Shown here in pieces: positions 12,637 through 23,229 of a stretch of DNA of 64,000 nucleotides. Under the pieces are notes generated by a model. It was not told the origin of the DNA. It ran no database searches and saw nothing but the letters and a program-made list of their open reading frames with translations. Origin of the DNA: Ophiostoma sp. CBS 140.51 (lineage: Eukaryota; Ascomycota; Sordariomycetes; Ophiostomatales; Ophiostomataceae); NCBI GenBank assembly GCA_029298735.1, contig JANSLP010000002.1, forward strand, positions 248,001 to 312,000, in the 5' to 3' direction. The first letter of the stretch is position 1. The number at the start of each line of letters is the position of its first letter. The translations under genes were made by a program, and so were the position numbers.

Positions 12637-12660
12637 CCGTCTCTCCGTCTCTCCGTCTCT
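12637..12660. repeat. Tandem repeat, three copies of CCGTCTCT
   Basis: Three perfect 8-bp units are visible in a pyrimidine-rich stretch. No function is inferred. Confidence 0.85.
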
Positions 12661-15600
12661 CCGCCCTCCACAGGGCACCTCCTGCCCGCCAGCTTTGCGA
12701 TCGCGCCATCCCACTTTCAAAAATACTAGATGCGGTGAAACTGAAAGGATTTTCCTTCGCTCCTCTGCTCGGCCGATTTGCTCGTCTTCCTGGTCAAGAG
12801 TCAGGACAAGGACCGATCCACGGCCCAAGAAACGGGGGTGCTCCAACGGTTTTCCAACAGCTTACACCATTCAACCAATTCGCGACTCGTTTTTACCTAA
12901 TCTCAACCCCCCCTCTCCGCTCTCCCCTCCGTCGCGCATCGCTCTTTCCCCGACCAAGTCCATGTCGAAGTCCAAGCCAAACCCACCGCACCTTCTTTGC
13001 CTGACAGGGCGAGCTGACCTTCCAGCTGCCCAAACCTCTAAAGTACTTGGGACTTTCCTGTGCGAGCCCAGCAGTAAGTGGCAAGAGGGACTGGACATGG
13101 CGGGAAATCGGCAGGAAACGATCAACTGTCGAAAAAGAACAGGAGGCACTCCCGAAAATGCTTATCTCACAAAAAGACACAATCCAATCCGAGCTGCTCA
13201 ATTAGAAGAGAAGAAACAGGAATCAATTGACAGGGAGGAGGGCCCGAAAGAGTGAGCTACACCCTGTAGCCGCCCGTATCTTTGGCTATTCTTACTCTCC
13301 TCCCAGTCTTAGCCTGGCTCGGCAGCACGTTTTTTTTGGCAGTGCAAAAACGCGTGGTGACTTGCAAACCAACCACCGAGTAGAGGCGAGAAAAAGTTTT
13401 CCTGCCCGTTTCGGGGACCAGTTGGTACAGTTTGACTCGCGGTTTCCTTCTTTGCATCCTGCGTCCATCTGCGCCCCTGGCTGGCTTGCTTCGTTCTCTT
13501 CTCCAAGAAAGAGCATTCCGATGCGGTAAAGTGTACCGATTCGTGCAAGACACGGCTGCTATCTTTGCCTTTGCTCGTTCGCTCTTTCTTTCCTCCCGCC
13601 TTGCCTTGTCACCTCGATCATCGCCCCTATTTTTGCCATCCTCGCCCTTTGTCCGTTTTCCCCATCTTCTTTGACCCTGCAGTTTTCATTTCTCAATCCT
13701 CTTTTTCGACTTTCCCATCCAGCAGAGCCAGTGCCGTTAGACTTTTTTTTCCTTTTGTCAATTTGCGTTCGTCATTGTTGCGATCCCGGCGCATTTCGAC
13801 CAATCATAGCCCGTGCGCATACATCGAAACCTCTTATCAGATTCGCCTGGAGCGCAAAACGGCACACCCCTGCGCTTTTCTCTTTTCTCCCCTCTCTTTC
13901 GTCCCTATGTCACTGTGTCTCTCGTCCCGCATAGACAGAGGACCGCTACTTGCACCACAGCTGTACACGCAGGCACGGAACTCGTTACCGCATACTCCGT
14001 CTCTGACCACAAGAAAGGGAGAGAGAAAGAGAAGAGAGAAAGAGAAAAAGTCAAGTGCGGTAACCAACAATTGTCTGCTCAGTCCTTCTGTTCTTTCAGA
14101 TAGGCGGGCCGCCACACGCCCACCAAGCCTCTCTCCTCCCTCTCAAGTCTCCTCCTTGCTACGCTCCCTCACACCGCACACGCTTGCTCCCCTTCCCTTC
14201 GACAGTGGTCCGTCAGGTCAGCCTAAAACGGCCACACTATTTTGAGACCGGGCGCGCCAGATTGTGAGAGCAGATTGCGACATCGCACAGCGACAGGCTC
14301 GGCTCACTCACACACTACTACACGCTTGGAAGTGCTCACGCCTCCCACAGCCTTTCGCCTTTTACACTTCACCTTTTGTGCTTTATCTTGTGTCACAAGC
14401 TTTCCATTCTCCATTTTGCACGTTTCTTTCGACTACTCAATACTCAATACACAAGAGATCAACAGCCTATTCATCTATCTGCCTTGTTTTTCCATCTTCT
14501 TATTTTCCCATCATCTCTAAGTTTGTCTCGTTGCTCATCTGTAATCTTTGGCCTGTTCCTGGCCCGTGCTGGTCACTTAAACAAGGTAAGCAACCGTTTT
14601 TCTTCTTATTTCTCTTATCTCGAACTGCCCAGAGCCGTGTAACATCACTTTCTGCAGCCCTTCATGCAACAACGCCATTCTCATATCTCTTTCGTTCTCG
14701 TTGCCTGTCTATCTCGACAAATCTCTGTTTTTGTCCCCTCCTTACTCCGTGTTTTCATTTTCTTTCATTTTTTTCCTTCTTATTCCTCGTCACCGTTCTT
14801 TCTCCCATCCCTTTCTTTACTCCGCCTTCCATTCTCCCTCCACATCCCCATCCGAACACGCCTCTGGCCCGTCTTTGGGCTGCTTTGCATTTTGCCCTGC
14901 ACAGCCAGTCCATCCGGCCAAAGTCCATTCGGCCAAACGTCTAGGTCCCTGAGAGCTCACTCCCAGGACCTGACTCGATTGGTTCAACAACTCATCCCCA
15001 ACATCCTGCCAGCATCACACGACACTTCGTCACCTCGGCTCCTCCCCTTGCGGCAGGACACATTTCTTTCGTGCAGAGAGATAGACCCTTAATTGGAAAA
15101 CTGCCGGCCGGCAAGAACGACAAGACCTGTGGAAGCCACTTTAAACAACCGGCGGGGAAATCAACAACGACAGCAAGAAAACGCCTCTGGACACTCAACA
15201 ATAAACCAAGAAAGCACACGAAAAGCACAAGTACGACAACACGCAGCATCGTGACGGACGATAGACGCAAAAGACGAAAAAAATCGACCACGAGGACAGT
15301 ATTGACTCCCGCTAGTCCTGCGCTACTCCCTGGCTCTCATTGCACTTTGACGCTCGTCTCGACACTGCGTCCAGCCGGCCCGAGGGGCTAAGAAGCACAG
15401 CCAGTACAACATACAAAAACTCACGATACTTCTCGTCCAGTCCGCTCTCTCGTGTCCGCCTTCCCCTGGTCTCCCCCTCTTTCCGAACTCTCTTTATCTC
15501 TTTTCTCGCCCACTCCCTTTACGAGCGCTGCCCTCTGCCTGCATCAAGTCCATCTGTTTACTTTTTATTTTGCTTTACGTCGTTGTCCAGCTCCACGGCC

Positions 15601-16012
15601 GCATTCTTTTTCGCTTCCTACTCACACCCACAGCTTTGAACCACGACTGCGTCCTGTTTGCGCCGATTGGCCAAAATCAATAAGTCGGGAACGCCCCAGC
15701 CTTTCAATCCTGTAAGTAGCCCCAAGGCGTCGCCGCTTGCTAGCGTTTTCTTTGCTTTTTTGCTTTATTTCCTCGCTCCACCAAGTCCCTCCTCTTCTCC
15801 ACAATCTGCAGCATCCCCCCCTCTCTCTCCCATCATCCTCCCTCCCACACCTCTCGACGACTATCCCCATTCACCGGCATCTCCCTCCTCCCCATTCTTA
15901 GCCCTACACCGGTCCCATCTCCCCCTATTTTGGCCTGCCTACGAGCCAAGACCACGACACTAGCACTCGGTCGGGGCGTGTATCGTCGTCGGTTGACGAC
16001 TTTTGTGCCTTT

Positions 16013-16033
16013 CTGTCTGTCTGTCTGTCTGTC
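16013..16033. repeat. CTGT tetranucleotide microsatellite
   Basis: About five uninterrupted CTGT units, within the likely leader or promoter region upstream of nmr1. Confidence 0.85.
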
Positions 16034-17381
16034 CGCCTAGCAGCCTGGTCCTGGTCCCCATCACAACGGTATCGAACCCCTTCCCCCCCGGTTCTAGGCC
16101 GATGCGGTCTATGCCCTGCTTGTGCGTGCTGTTGTGGATAGGTTCGCCCAGACACCAGATCCAATTCCATACCCCTCTCCTTCTATCACGTTCTCATCCT
16201 CACCCATATCGTCATGCCATGTCGTCTTTTTTGAATTTGCTTTTTTTGTTCTCTTGTCCAGTTGGGCATGAATGTCGCCATGACATCGTCACCTTTGACT
16301 CCCGCAAACACAGGGTCCATTTATCCACCTCACCCTCCACCATCTGGCTACCATCGGCTTGCAAGTCTGTGGTCAGATCGGAGCCTCCCTCCGTCACCAC
16401 GTCTCTGGTCTCGCCTGTGGCCAGACCTGGCCACTCCCATGCCTCATGCTGCAGGATCCCGCTGCCGGGTCTCTGTGCTTCTGGACTTTGGGCCCAGCCG
16501 TGTTGTCAAGGTTGCAGTCGGCCAGGAGGGCCATTAGGAACCATCAAGTGAAGGAAGCCTTCGCCCGGGCGTTCAATATGTATGCTGGCAAAGGAAGAGC
16601 TAGTGGCTCTTGGCCAGTACCATTTTGTGCTTGCCTACTTTGTGTGCGGCCTTCATTGAGGCGAGTCGTGTCACTCTTTCTCTTTCTTTCTCCTCCTGCC
16701 CCGCAGAAACCACCAACGGACGTGGACCCCAACCGTGTCATTCAAGACGCTGGCTAGAAGAAGGAAAACGGTCTAAAAACGGATCCACTAACAAGAAAAA
16801 AAAGTAGCACGTTTGTTCGCGCCGGGAAAATTTTAAAGAGGAGACACGACCTGCTCTGGCCTCCTGACCACTACCCCTCAGGGTGCATTGGGTTTGCCTG
16901 CATAAGGGTTGATGTTACCGCCGGTCGATAACTTTGCTTTGCTCTTCGCCATAACGACCGGAAATTTCCCGTTTAACACAGACCGTGTGTGATTCACGAT
17001 AGACTCGACCGTCTAAACAAGCCACGAAACTCGACGAGCAGAGGAAAAAAACGAAAAGAAAAGGCACAGGATTTTGTGCGAGCTTTTGCTGGTTCTGTTC
17101 TCCACTTGAAACGGACAACTGGAAAGAGTTTGGAGAGTTCGTCTCTTATTCCCCTTGTGTTCCCTTCTCACATCGTGGTTTCTTCTTTCTTTTACCGTTT
17201 TGGTATTCCGTCTTCTCTCTTCCCTCCCTCTCCAATTCGACCTTTCCCCCTTCCGACGCGCGCGCACACACACAACCTCTGTGTGCTTACCCGCACAGAT
17301 ATACTCCCACCTTGCCGCCCCCTCCTTCCCAGGGGAATTTTTTTTCTGTTTTAGGAGGGCAACCACTTACACAAACTTCGA

Positions 17382-18947
17382 ATGCCTGGAGAAATACGCG
17401 CGGATCTCGCCATACGGCCAGCTCCGATAAATAACCACGGCACCGCAATAAACGGCCACAACAGTGCTCGTACGAACGGCGTCCCCATCGGCATTCCCAT
17501 CCTAAACGGCTCTGCCAACGGCCACGGCCACAGCTTCGAAGACAAGCGCCACAAGCACGCCCGGTCCTCCTACTCGGACGCCTCCCCGCTCATCTCCCGA
17601 AACAACTCGTTGACCTTTCGCCCAGCAAAGCGCTCCATGCCGGCCCCGGGCAAGACCATTGCCGTTATCAATGCCAGCGGTCGCCAAGCAGCATCACTGA
17701 TTCGCTATGCCTCAGCCGTCGGCTACCACGTGCGGGCCCAGATGCGCAACCGTCTGGGCGTGATCGCCACCGAGGTCGCAACAAACGAGAACGTCACGGT
17801 CCTCGAGGGCGAGCTGTACACGCGCCTGCCCCGCTCCGACTCCGACAAGGCCAAGGGCGTCTCGCTCGCCGAAGACATTGATGTTACCGGCGAGGGTCCC
17901 TCGCTCTCCGGTATCGGCGTCAACCACGAACTCATCAACGAGCTCTTCCGCGGCGCACAACTGGCCTTTATCAACACAACGTTCTACGGCGACGAGCTCA
18001 AAATCGGCCAGGCACTCGCTGATGCCGCTAAGAAGGCGGGCGTCCAGCACTACGTCTACTCGTCCATGCCCGCGCACAACGCCTATGATGCGTACTGGCC
18101 GTCTCTGCCCTTGTGGTCGGCGAAGCACCGCGTGGAGGAGTACATTTTCAAGATTGGCCTCCCGTCAACCTTTGTCTACACGGGCATCTACAACAACAAC
18201 TTCACCTCCCTCAAATACCCGCTCTTCTGCATGGATCTGCAGCCCGACGGCTCCTTCCTCTGGGAGGCACCATTCCACCCAGACGCCAAGCTGCCATGGC
18301 TCGACGCAGAGCACGATGTTGGTCCGGCCATACTGCAGATTTTCAAAGACGGCGTGTCCAAGTGGGGACGCGGTCAGCGGATTGCCCTGGCCTACGAGAT
18401 GCTCTCGCCGCGCGAGGCCTGCCGGCACTTCGCAAGAGGTGTCGGTCGCCCCGTCAAGTACAAGCGCGGTCCCATCAAGATCAGCGTGCCCGTGCCTGAG
18501 GGTTACCGCGCACAGTTGATTGGCCTCGAGAAGCTATTCATGCTCGGTGGTGACGACCCGAAGAAGCAGCCGCCGTACTTTGGTAGCCAGACCCTGGACG
18601 AGGACGTGCCGTCTGTTGCTTTGAATCTGTGGGAGGCGCCACGTGGACTCGAAGAGTACGCACGGGAGGTCTTCCCTCTGGAGGAGCAGGCCAATGGCCT
18701 GACGTGGATGGAAGATGATGAAGAAGACGAAGAGGAGGACGAGGAGGAGGACGACGAGCCGACTCCGAGCAACGAGCACCAGCAGCCACAGTTTCACCAA
18801 CAGCAACACTCAAATGGCGGTGGTGTGACCGTCGAGCAGCCTGTCGCCGAAAACGAGCCGGAGGATGACGATGACGAAGACGACGAAGACGACGATGGCC
18901 TTGTTATGCGCGTTACTGCAAGAGACGATGAGGAGTGGCTGCCATAG
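17382..18947 (+). CDS. nmr1: Nmr1/NmrA-type nitrogen metabolite repression regulator
   Basis: A single exon of 521 residues. After about 90 low-complexity residues comes a Rossmann-like NAD(P)-binding segment (KTIAVINASGRQAASLI, near residue 91), then the NmrA/HSCARG core with segments typical of NmrA: HYVYSSMP, STFVYTGIYNNNFTSL and PWLDAEHDVGPA. The family motif EEYAREVFPLEEQANGL closes the core near residue 440. In Neurospora and Aspergillus this protein senses dinucleotide redox state without catalysing a reaction. It binds the GATA activator Nit2/AreA and so keeps nitrogen catabolic genes off when ammonium or glutamine is plentiful. The length is near N. crassa Nmr-1 (488) and longer than A. 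nidulans NmrA (352). The last 80 residues (about 442-521) are two Asp/Glu-rich blocks around a Gln/His-rich stretch, which NmrA lacks. Confidence 0.93.
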   Translation: MPGEIRADLAIRPAPINNHGTAINGHNSARTNGVPIGIPILNGSANGHGHSFEDKRHKHARSSYSDASPLISRNNSLTFRPAKRSMPAPGKTIAVINASGRQAASLIRYASAVGYHVRAQMRNRLGVIATEVATNENVTVLEGELYTRLPRSDSDKAKGVSLAEDIDVTGEGPSLSGIGVNHELINELFRGAQLAFINTTFYGDELKIGQALADAAKKAGVQHYVYSSMPAHNAYDAYWPSLPLWSAKHRVEEYIFKIGLPSTFVYTGIYNNNFTSLKYPLFCMDLQPDGSFLWEAPFHPDAKLPWLDAEHDVGPAILQIFKDGVSKWGRGQRIALAYEMLSPREACRHFARGVGRPVKYKRGPIKISVPVPEGYRAQLIGLEKLFMLGGDDPKKQPPYFGSQTLDEDVPSVALNLWEAPRGLEEYAREVFPLEEQANGLTWMEDDEEDEEEDEEEDDEPTPSNEHQQPQFHQQQHSNGGGVTVEQPVAENEPEDDDDEDDEDDDGLVMRVTARDDEEWLP

Positions 18948-20280
18948 AGGGCCAGTCACCTTCCAATCTCCCGAGTCCGGCACGACATGCGACTTCACTT
19001 TGGCACGTTTGCAGACTAATAGGCCGCTCACTTAGTGACATCATCCGGTCGCAGCAGCCGTTGCTTTTTCAACATTGTCTTCCCAATCTTGCAGCCATTT
19101 CTCATATTCTTGCAAACATCGGCAAGCGAGCTTGAAGTTCTCATACGACAAAAGCGACAAAAAGCAACAAAACAAAAGTTATCATTTTATATGCGAGAGT
19201 GGCCGGAGATGCGGCTATGCATGAGAGCGAATCTTGTGAAGACCGGACTCTTAATATTATGACAAGAGGGAGGGCCGATGTTCGTACTCGGAGGACATCT
19301 ACATGTTCATTTCAAGAGCGGAGGTTTTCCTTTATCTTGTCTTTCTTTTCTATTTTCTCATTTCTACTGTCCGCGTTATGGTTTCCTTTCGCAACAACAC
19401 GACGCATCATGCCCACGGCGTTTATATTATTATCATTATTCTTGTTGTTTACTTTGAGGGCACGGGTTCCGGTTGTCAAAAAAGTAACAAAACGAAGAAT
19501 TTTTTTTATTGTCATTTCAAAGAAAAAAAGGTGGATTGGAAATTATATTTGGGTGGCAGGTAGGGCGGTGTTTTGTACATTTTATCTCTTGGGGATAGCA
19601 TTGTCATTTTTGAAATCATATGAGGAGGTGTTTCCTGAACATCAACATCAACATCAACACACAACACAAAATAAACAAAAACGTTCTCGTGCCTTGTGTC
19701 TTGGGTCTCACAACTTTCACATCCATATTCTTACCAATGATATTTTATGAACAGATATAGAACCGAATTTGGAATCGTAATCATTATCTATGATTCGTAA
19801 AAGATGCAAACTACCTAAAAACCCAAAGTGATGCCTGAACGCCAATATCAAACAAGCAGCAAAACAACAAATAGCAAATGTATCGGGCCTCGACCTTTTC
19901 TTGTCGAGTCTCCCTTCCAACCCTTTTCAATCCTCCAAATAGCCGAACACGACCACAAGATATTGCAGCCTTTCTGTTGCGCTGAGCCATGACTGAGAAC
20001 ACGTCTGTTTTGTGGCCCAACAAAGCCATGGCTGCCGCCTGCTAAATTGCCACTTCAAACATGCGGTTGTGCGAAGACCATAACCAAGGTAGAAGCACAG
20101 CATTCCATGCTGTGGCAACCTTCCCTAAATGGCCGGGTCTAGCGTGAGGGTCATTCGTCATTCCGTCCTGATTACAATCATACGAAAGCAAGTTCGGCTC
20201 TGGCCGCATGCAGTAAAGAAATAGCAATGTCCCAACAGTTGTTCGCAATCGTACGAGGGAGAAAACAAAGAACTTCAAGC
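18948..20280. other. Spacer between the convergent nmr1 and fcf1 genes
   Basis: No gene is supported. The sequence turns AT-rich after about 19140, with T-rich tracts and a short CATCAA repeat near 19640, as expected of 3' untranslated regions of two convergent genes. Open frames here are short and Phe/Leu/Ile-rich without motifs. Confidence 0.5.
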
Positions 20281-21355
20281 TTATGACGTCGGAGCACCCG
20301 GCAGGTTCTCAATCACGTACTTGCCCCGTGCCACGCTCATAATTCTAGAAGAGGTGTTAGTTTTCGACATTATAAACGGCAAAGCCAAGATAGACGAGAG
20401 GTGAACTTACGGCACACCAGGCACCTTGCGGATTCTCCGTTTCAGATCGCGATCGTTGGTAGCAACGATATAAGTGCTTTAGCAGGTTAGAATACGATCC
20501 GATATCAAGACGGACAGAGCACGAGTCAGAGCAAAGGAGACATACCGGTGCCGGACGATTCTGTCAAAGATGCAGTCATCGGCGTAGATACCCTTGTGGG
20601 TGCACTTGGAGCGCTCCCACCGCTCGTCACGCGCAATCTTGAGGGCAATGCGGTACTTGGGACCCAACTTCTCCAACTCAGCCATGACACAGTCGGTCAT
20701 GATGGGACGGCATGTGGCGTACAGGCAGTCCATCTGTAGAGGTTAGTGCCTGTTCATGAAAATCGTATCCAGAAACGATTGAGACCTACCATCGTTTCCA
20801 ATAATGGCAGCTTGCGCTGGACAGTATGTGAGAGGAAGTTCTGAGAGGAAGTTAGTATATCAACGTGGTCAATAGCGAGAAATATGACAGGCGACAAGAT
20901 AAAGACAACATACTGTGTCGATAAGGACCTGGTAAGGAGGGACAAGCGCCGTGTTGGCCTTGTGGAAGAGAGAGATGGACATTTGGGGGCTGAGTAAATG
21001 TTAGCATATAAATTTCGTATATATAGGACATCCTCCGATGCATAACATCCGCTGCATGTCCACAGCTGATCACATAGATGAGACGGGATGACGAGATGAG
21101 CGGCAACATACACTGAACGGATGAGCTCCGAGGAGGCCTCGGCCTCGGCCTTCTTCGTACCCAGCTCGGCCTTGTCCTTGTTCTTGGTCAGACGAGCATC
21201 GCGCTGACCGATGACTCTCTTCATCTGTTGGGTGGGAGACGTGTTAGTTGTGTAAAAACTGTGTGAGGCTACATCTAATGATGATGCTTCATCGATCTGC
21301 CGTGAAAAATAAAACTTGCCTGCCCAAACTTTCTTGTCTTTTTGGCGACACCCAT
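20281..21355 (-). CDS. fcf1: Fcf1/Utp24 PIN-domain endonuclease, 18S rRNA processing
   Basis: Seven exons on the minus strand: 21355-21320, 21224-21112, 20989-20914, 20840-20790, 20733-20546, 20476-20411 and 20344-20281, giving 197 residues (yeast Fcf1 has 189). The product starts MGVAKKTRKFGQMKRVIGQR and carries the PIN-domain landmarks VLIDTNFLSHT, VMAELEKLGPKYRIAL, YADDCIFDR and TNDRDLKRRIRKVPGVPIM, with the acidic metal-binding residues Asp, Glu, Asp-Asp and Asp kept. The family is the nucleolar nuclease of the small-subunit processome that cuts pre-rRNA at sites A1 and A2. Introns 2-6 are GT-AG. Intron 1 uses a GC donor (CAG|GCAAGT) with an AG acceptor; reading it this way restores the family sequence exactly in phase. 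The gene is convergent with nmr1 and divergent from csi2. Confidence 0.96.
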
Positions 21356-23229
21356 ATTTGCGGTTGTGTGTGGAGGTTCTAGATAGGAGAGATGAAATGA
21401 AACCGTAAAAGCGTGAAGACGGGGTGCTGTGTTTTGTATTGATGAAGTGCTCTCCGTTGTCTGCAAATCGAGCGTAGACATGGAACTGGATCTTTACTTT
21501 TTTTTGCGGAAGGCGACAACTTTTCTTATCGCGATAACCCGCACTTGCCAAAATGGTTTGGGAGACTGAATCCGCGCTAAGGAACCCAATTAGTCTTGTC
21601 ATGCGTGGCTGAAGTGTGGCTAGTGAAAGGGCCTTGTACACAGTGCATTTATACAGTGATTTGTAGAAACACTGTACAGCTCGCTGTCCCTGGCACGACG
21701 GGTGTGTTGGCGCCGTTTGACGTTTGTCTTTCTCTTATTTGCCAAAATGCACGTTCAAGGAAGGACCGGCCCACATCTCTCGACGGGTCGCGTGGGAGAC
21801 CTGGCTGCACCGTGCGAATATCCATTTTGACTTCTTCACTTTTTCCCAACGACATGTTTCCCCATGCAAATATGCAAATCGCGTTTGTTTTTGCAGTGCA
21901 ACGTCACGCAGCGGCGCGTTTGCCGAATGCCGGGGGAAAGGCAGACTGACTGCAGATTGACAGGATACAGGGCCACGAACGTGAGAACAGACCGTTGAAA
22001 AGCCATTAGACAACGGTCTGTCTCGACGTGTTGTCGTCGGTAACAAAACACAGTTTATGCCATGGTGTTCTTTATGTTATGCCCTACAAAAGCATCACAG
22101 ACCAGTGTATATTATTTATTGGCACTGTCTCTGAAAGTCACTAACGCAAAGTGGTATCGGCGGCAGTCTAAACCCAAACGGACGCGATGAACCAGAAGGA
22201 AGGAGCGAGGCACCGCGCAAAACACCCGGCTGTGCACTGTTTCCCCTTTTCTGTCCCCTGGGTGCCCTGTGTTTCCCCTTACAGTAGCCGCTTTGATGGC
22301 GTTGTCTTTGTTGTCAGGGCGCTGTGAAGTCGCCAGAACCGTTGTCCCGTCCCTCTGACATGCCAGTGAGACCCTTTGCAGCAAATGGCGTCGCTCCTAC
22401 TCTCCCTCTCATTACGAGCACAGCCCAACTCAAAATTTCTCACTTTCCTCACCTGTGTGGCCTGTAGTCTGTTACCCCCGTGCCTTCCTCCCGCTGCGTG
22501 CTGCTCGTTGCGAGCTGTCCGTTCTTTTTTTGGCCTTGGTGCCCCATACAAGAACCATTTAATACGAGCGTGTCGAGGGTAGTTCGCCCGCAGTTTTCAG
22601 CCCACCCACTCTGCCTATTTTCCCTGTTTCCTCATTTGGTGCATTCCTTTCCCCTTTTCTTGGCCTGGTCCGTTGCCTCCTGCCTCGTGTTCCAGTTTTC
22701 GCTTCTTGTCGACTGTCTCTTGGATTTCTAGTTCTCTTTTCTTTCTTTTTCCTCTCCTTCAGCATCTCACGACGACGCCGCATCGACATCCCGCTCACTG
22801 AATCGCCGGCGGCCATCGACATCGTCTTTCTCGACCCGCGCCCTTTCGCTCTTTTCTCTCATTTCGATTTTCAATTCCATTTCGTTTCGTTCTCGCTTCA
22901 CGCCTTATTTCACGTCGTCATTCGCTTTACTTTTGCCTCATTTTTCAACCTTCTCGCACACTTCTTTCGATCATCGTTTCAACTCTCACACAGTCGCTCG
23001 CGCCTCTCCGTCGGCCCACGCTTCATTTCTGGCTATTTTTGAACACCTTCGCCTCCTACTGCCCTCGCTTCGAATCGCTTTACCCATCGTTTCCGGGGTC
23101 ATACAACATACCATCAGCAGAGCGCGACAGCATCTCGGTCGTTGCACCACATTTCGCTCACCTCACAACTCGCAGCACACGTTACCCTGCGGCGTTACCT
23201 CACCACACGAACACAAACAAAAACTGACA
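21356..23229. other. Divergent spacer between fcf1 and csi2
   Basis: No gene is supported. It should contain the fcf1 promoter (left part) and the csi2 promoter and leader (right part, pyrimidine-rich from about 22390 to 23220). An 11-bp perfect inverted repeat at 21987-22021 is annotated separately. The reading frame of csi2 stays open upstream of its ATG for about 100 codons, but it contains no in-frame ATG. Confidence 0.5.
21987..22021. repeat. Perfect 11-bp inverted repeat with 13-nt spacer
   Basis: ACAGACCGTTG at 21987-21997 is matched exactly by its reverse complement CAACGGTCTGT at 22011-22021. It lies in the divergent promoter region of fcf1 and csi2. It could form a hairpin in RNA or bind a dimeric regulator. 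Neither is shown by the sequence alone. Confidence 0.75.

Larger units (their letters stand above)
9566..17381. other. 7.8 kb spacer between Zn2Cys6 gene and nmr1
   Basis: No protein-coding gene is supported. The open frames here (the longest about 309 codons at 12326-13255) are rich in Ser/Pro/Phe/Leu because the plus strand is pyrimidine-rich, and none shows a domain. Simple repeats include a CT run at about 9876-9892, three CGAATCGA units at 12012-12035, three CCGTCTCT units at 12637-12660 and a CTGT run at 16013-16033. Splice-like sites (a GTAAGC at about 14586, a GTAAGT at about 15712, and pyrimidine tracts ending CAG near 16260 and 16704) suggest a long spliced 5' leader for nmr1 or a non-coding transcript. 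This is inference only. Confidence 0.45.

Noticed and set aside
12326..13255. 309-codon plus-strand frame in the spacer upstream of nmr1
   Set aside because: Composition is Ser/Arg/Pro-rich low complexity, with no domain and equally long frames on the other strand.
13565..14944. Two 226-codon plus-strand frames, rich in Phe/Ser/Leu/Pro
   Set aside because: They follow from the pyrimidine-rich strand, which seldom contains stop codons. Overlapping frames of similar quality exist, and no motif is seen.
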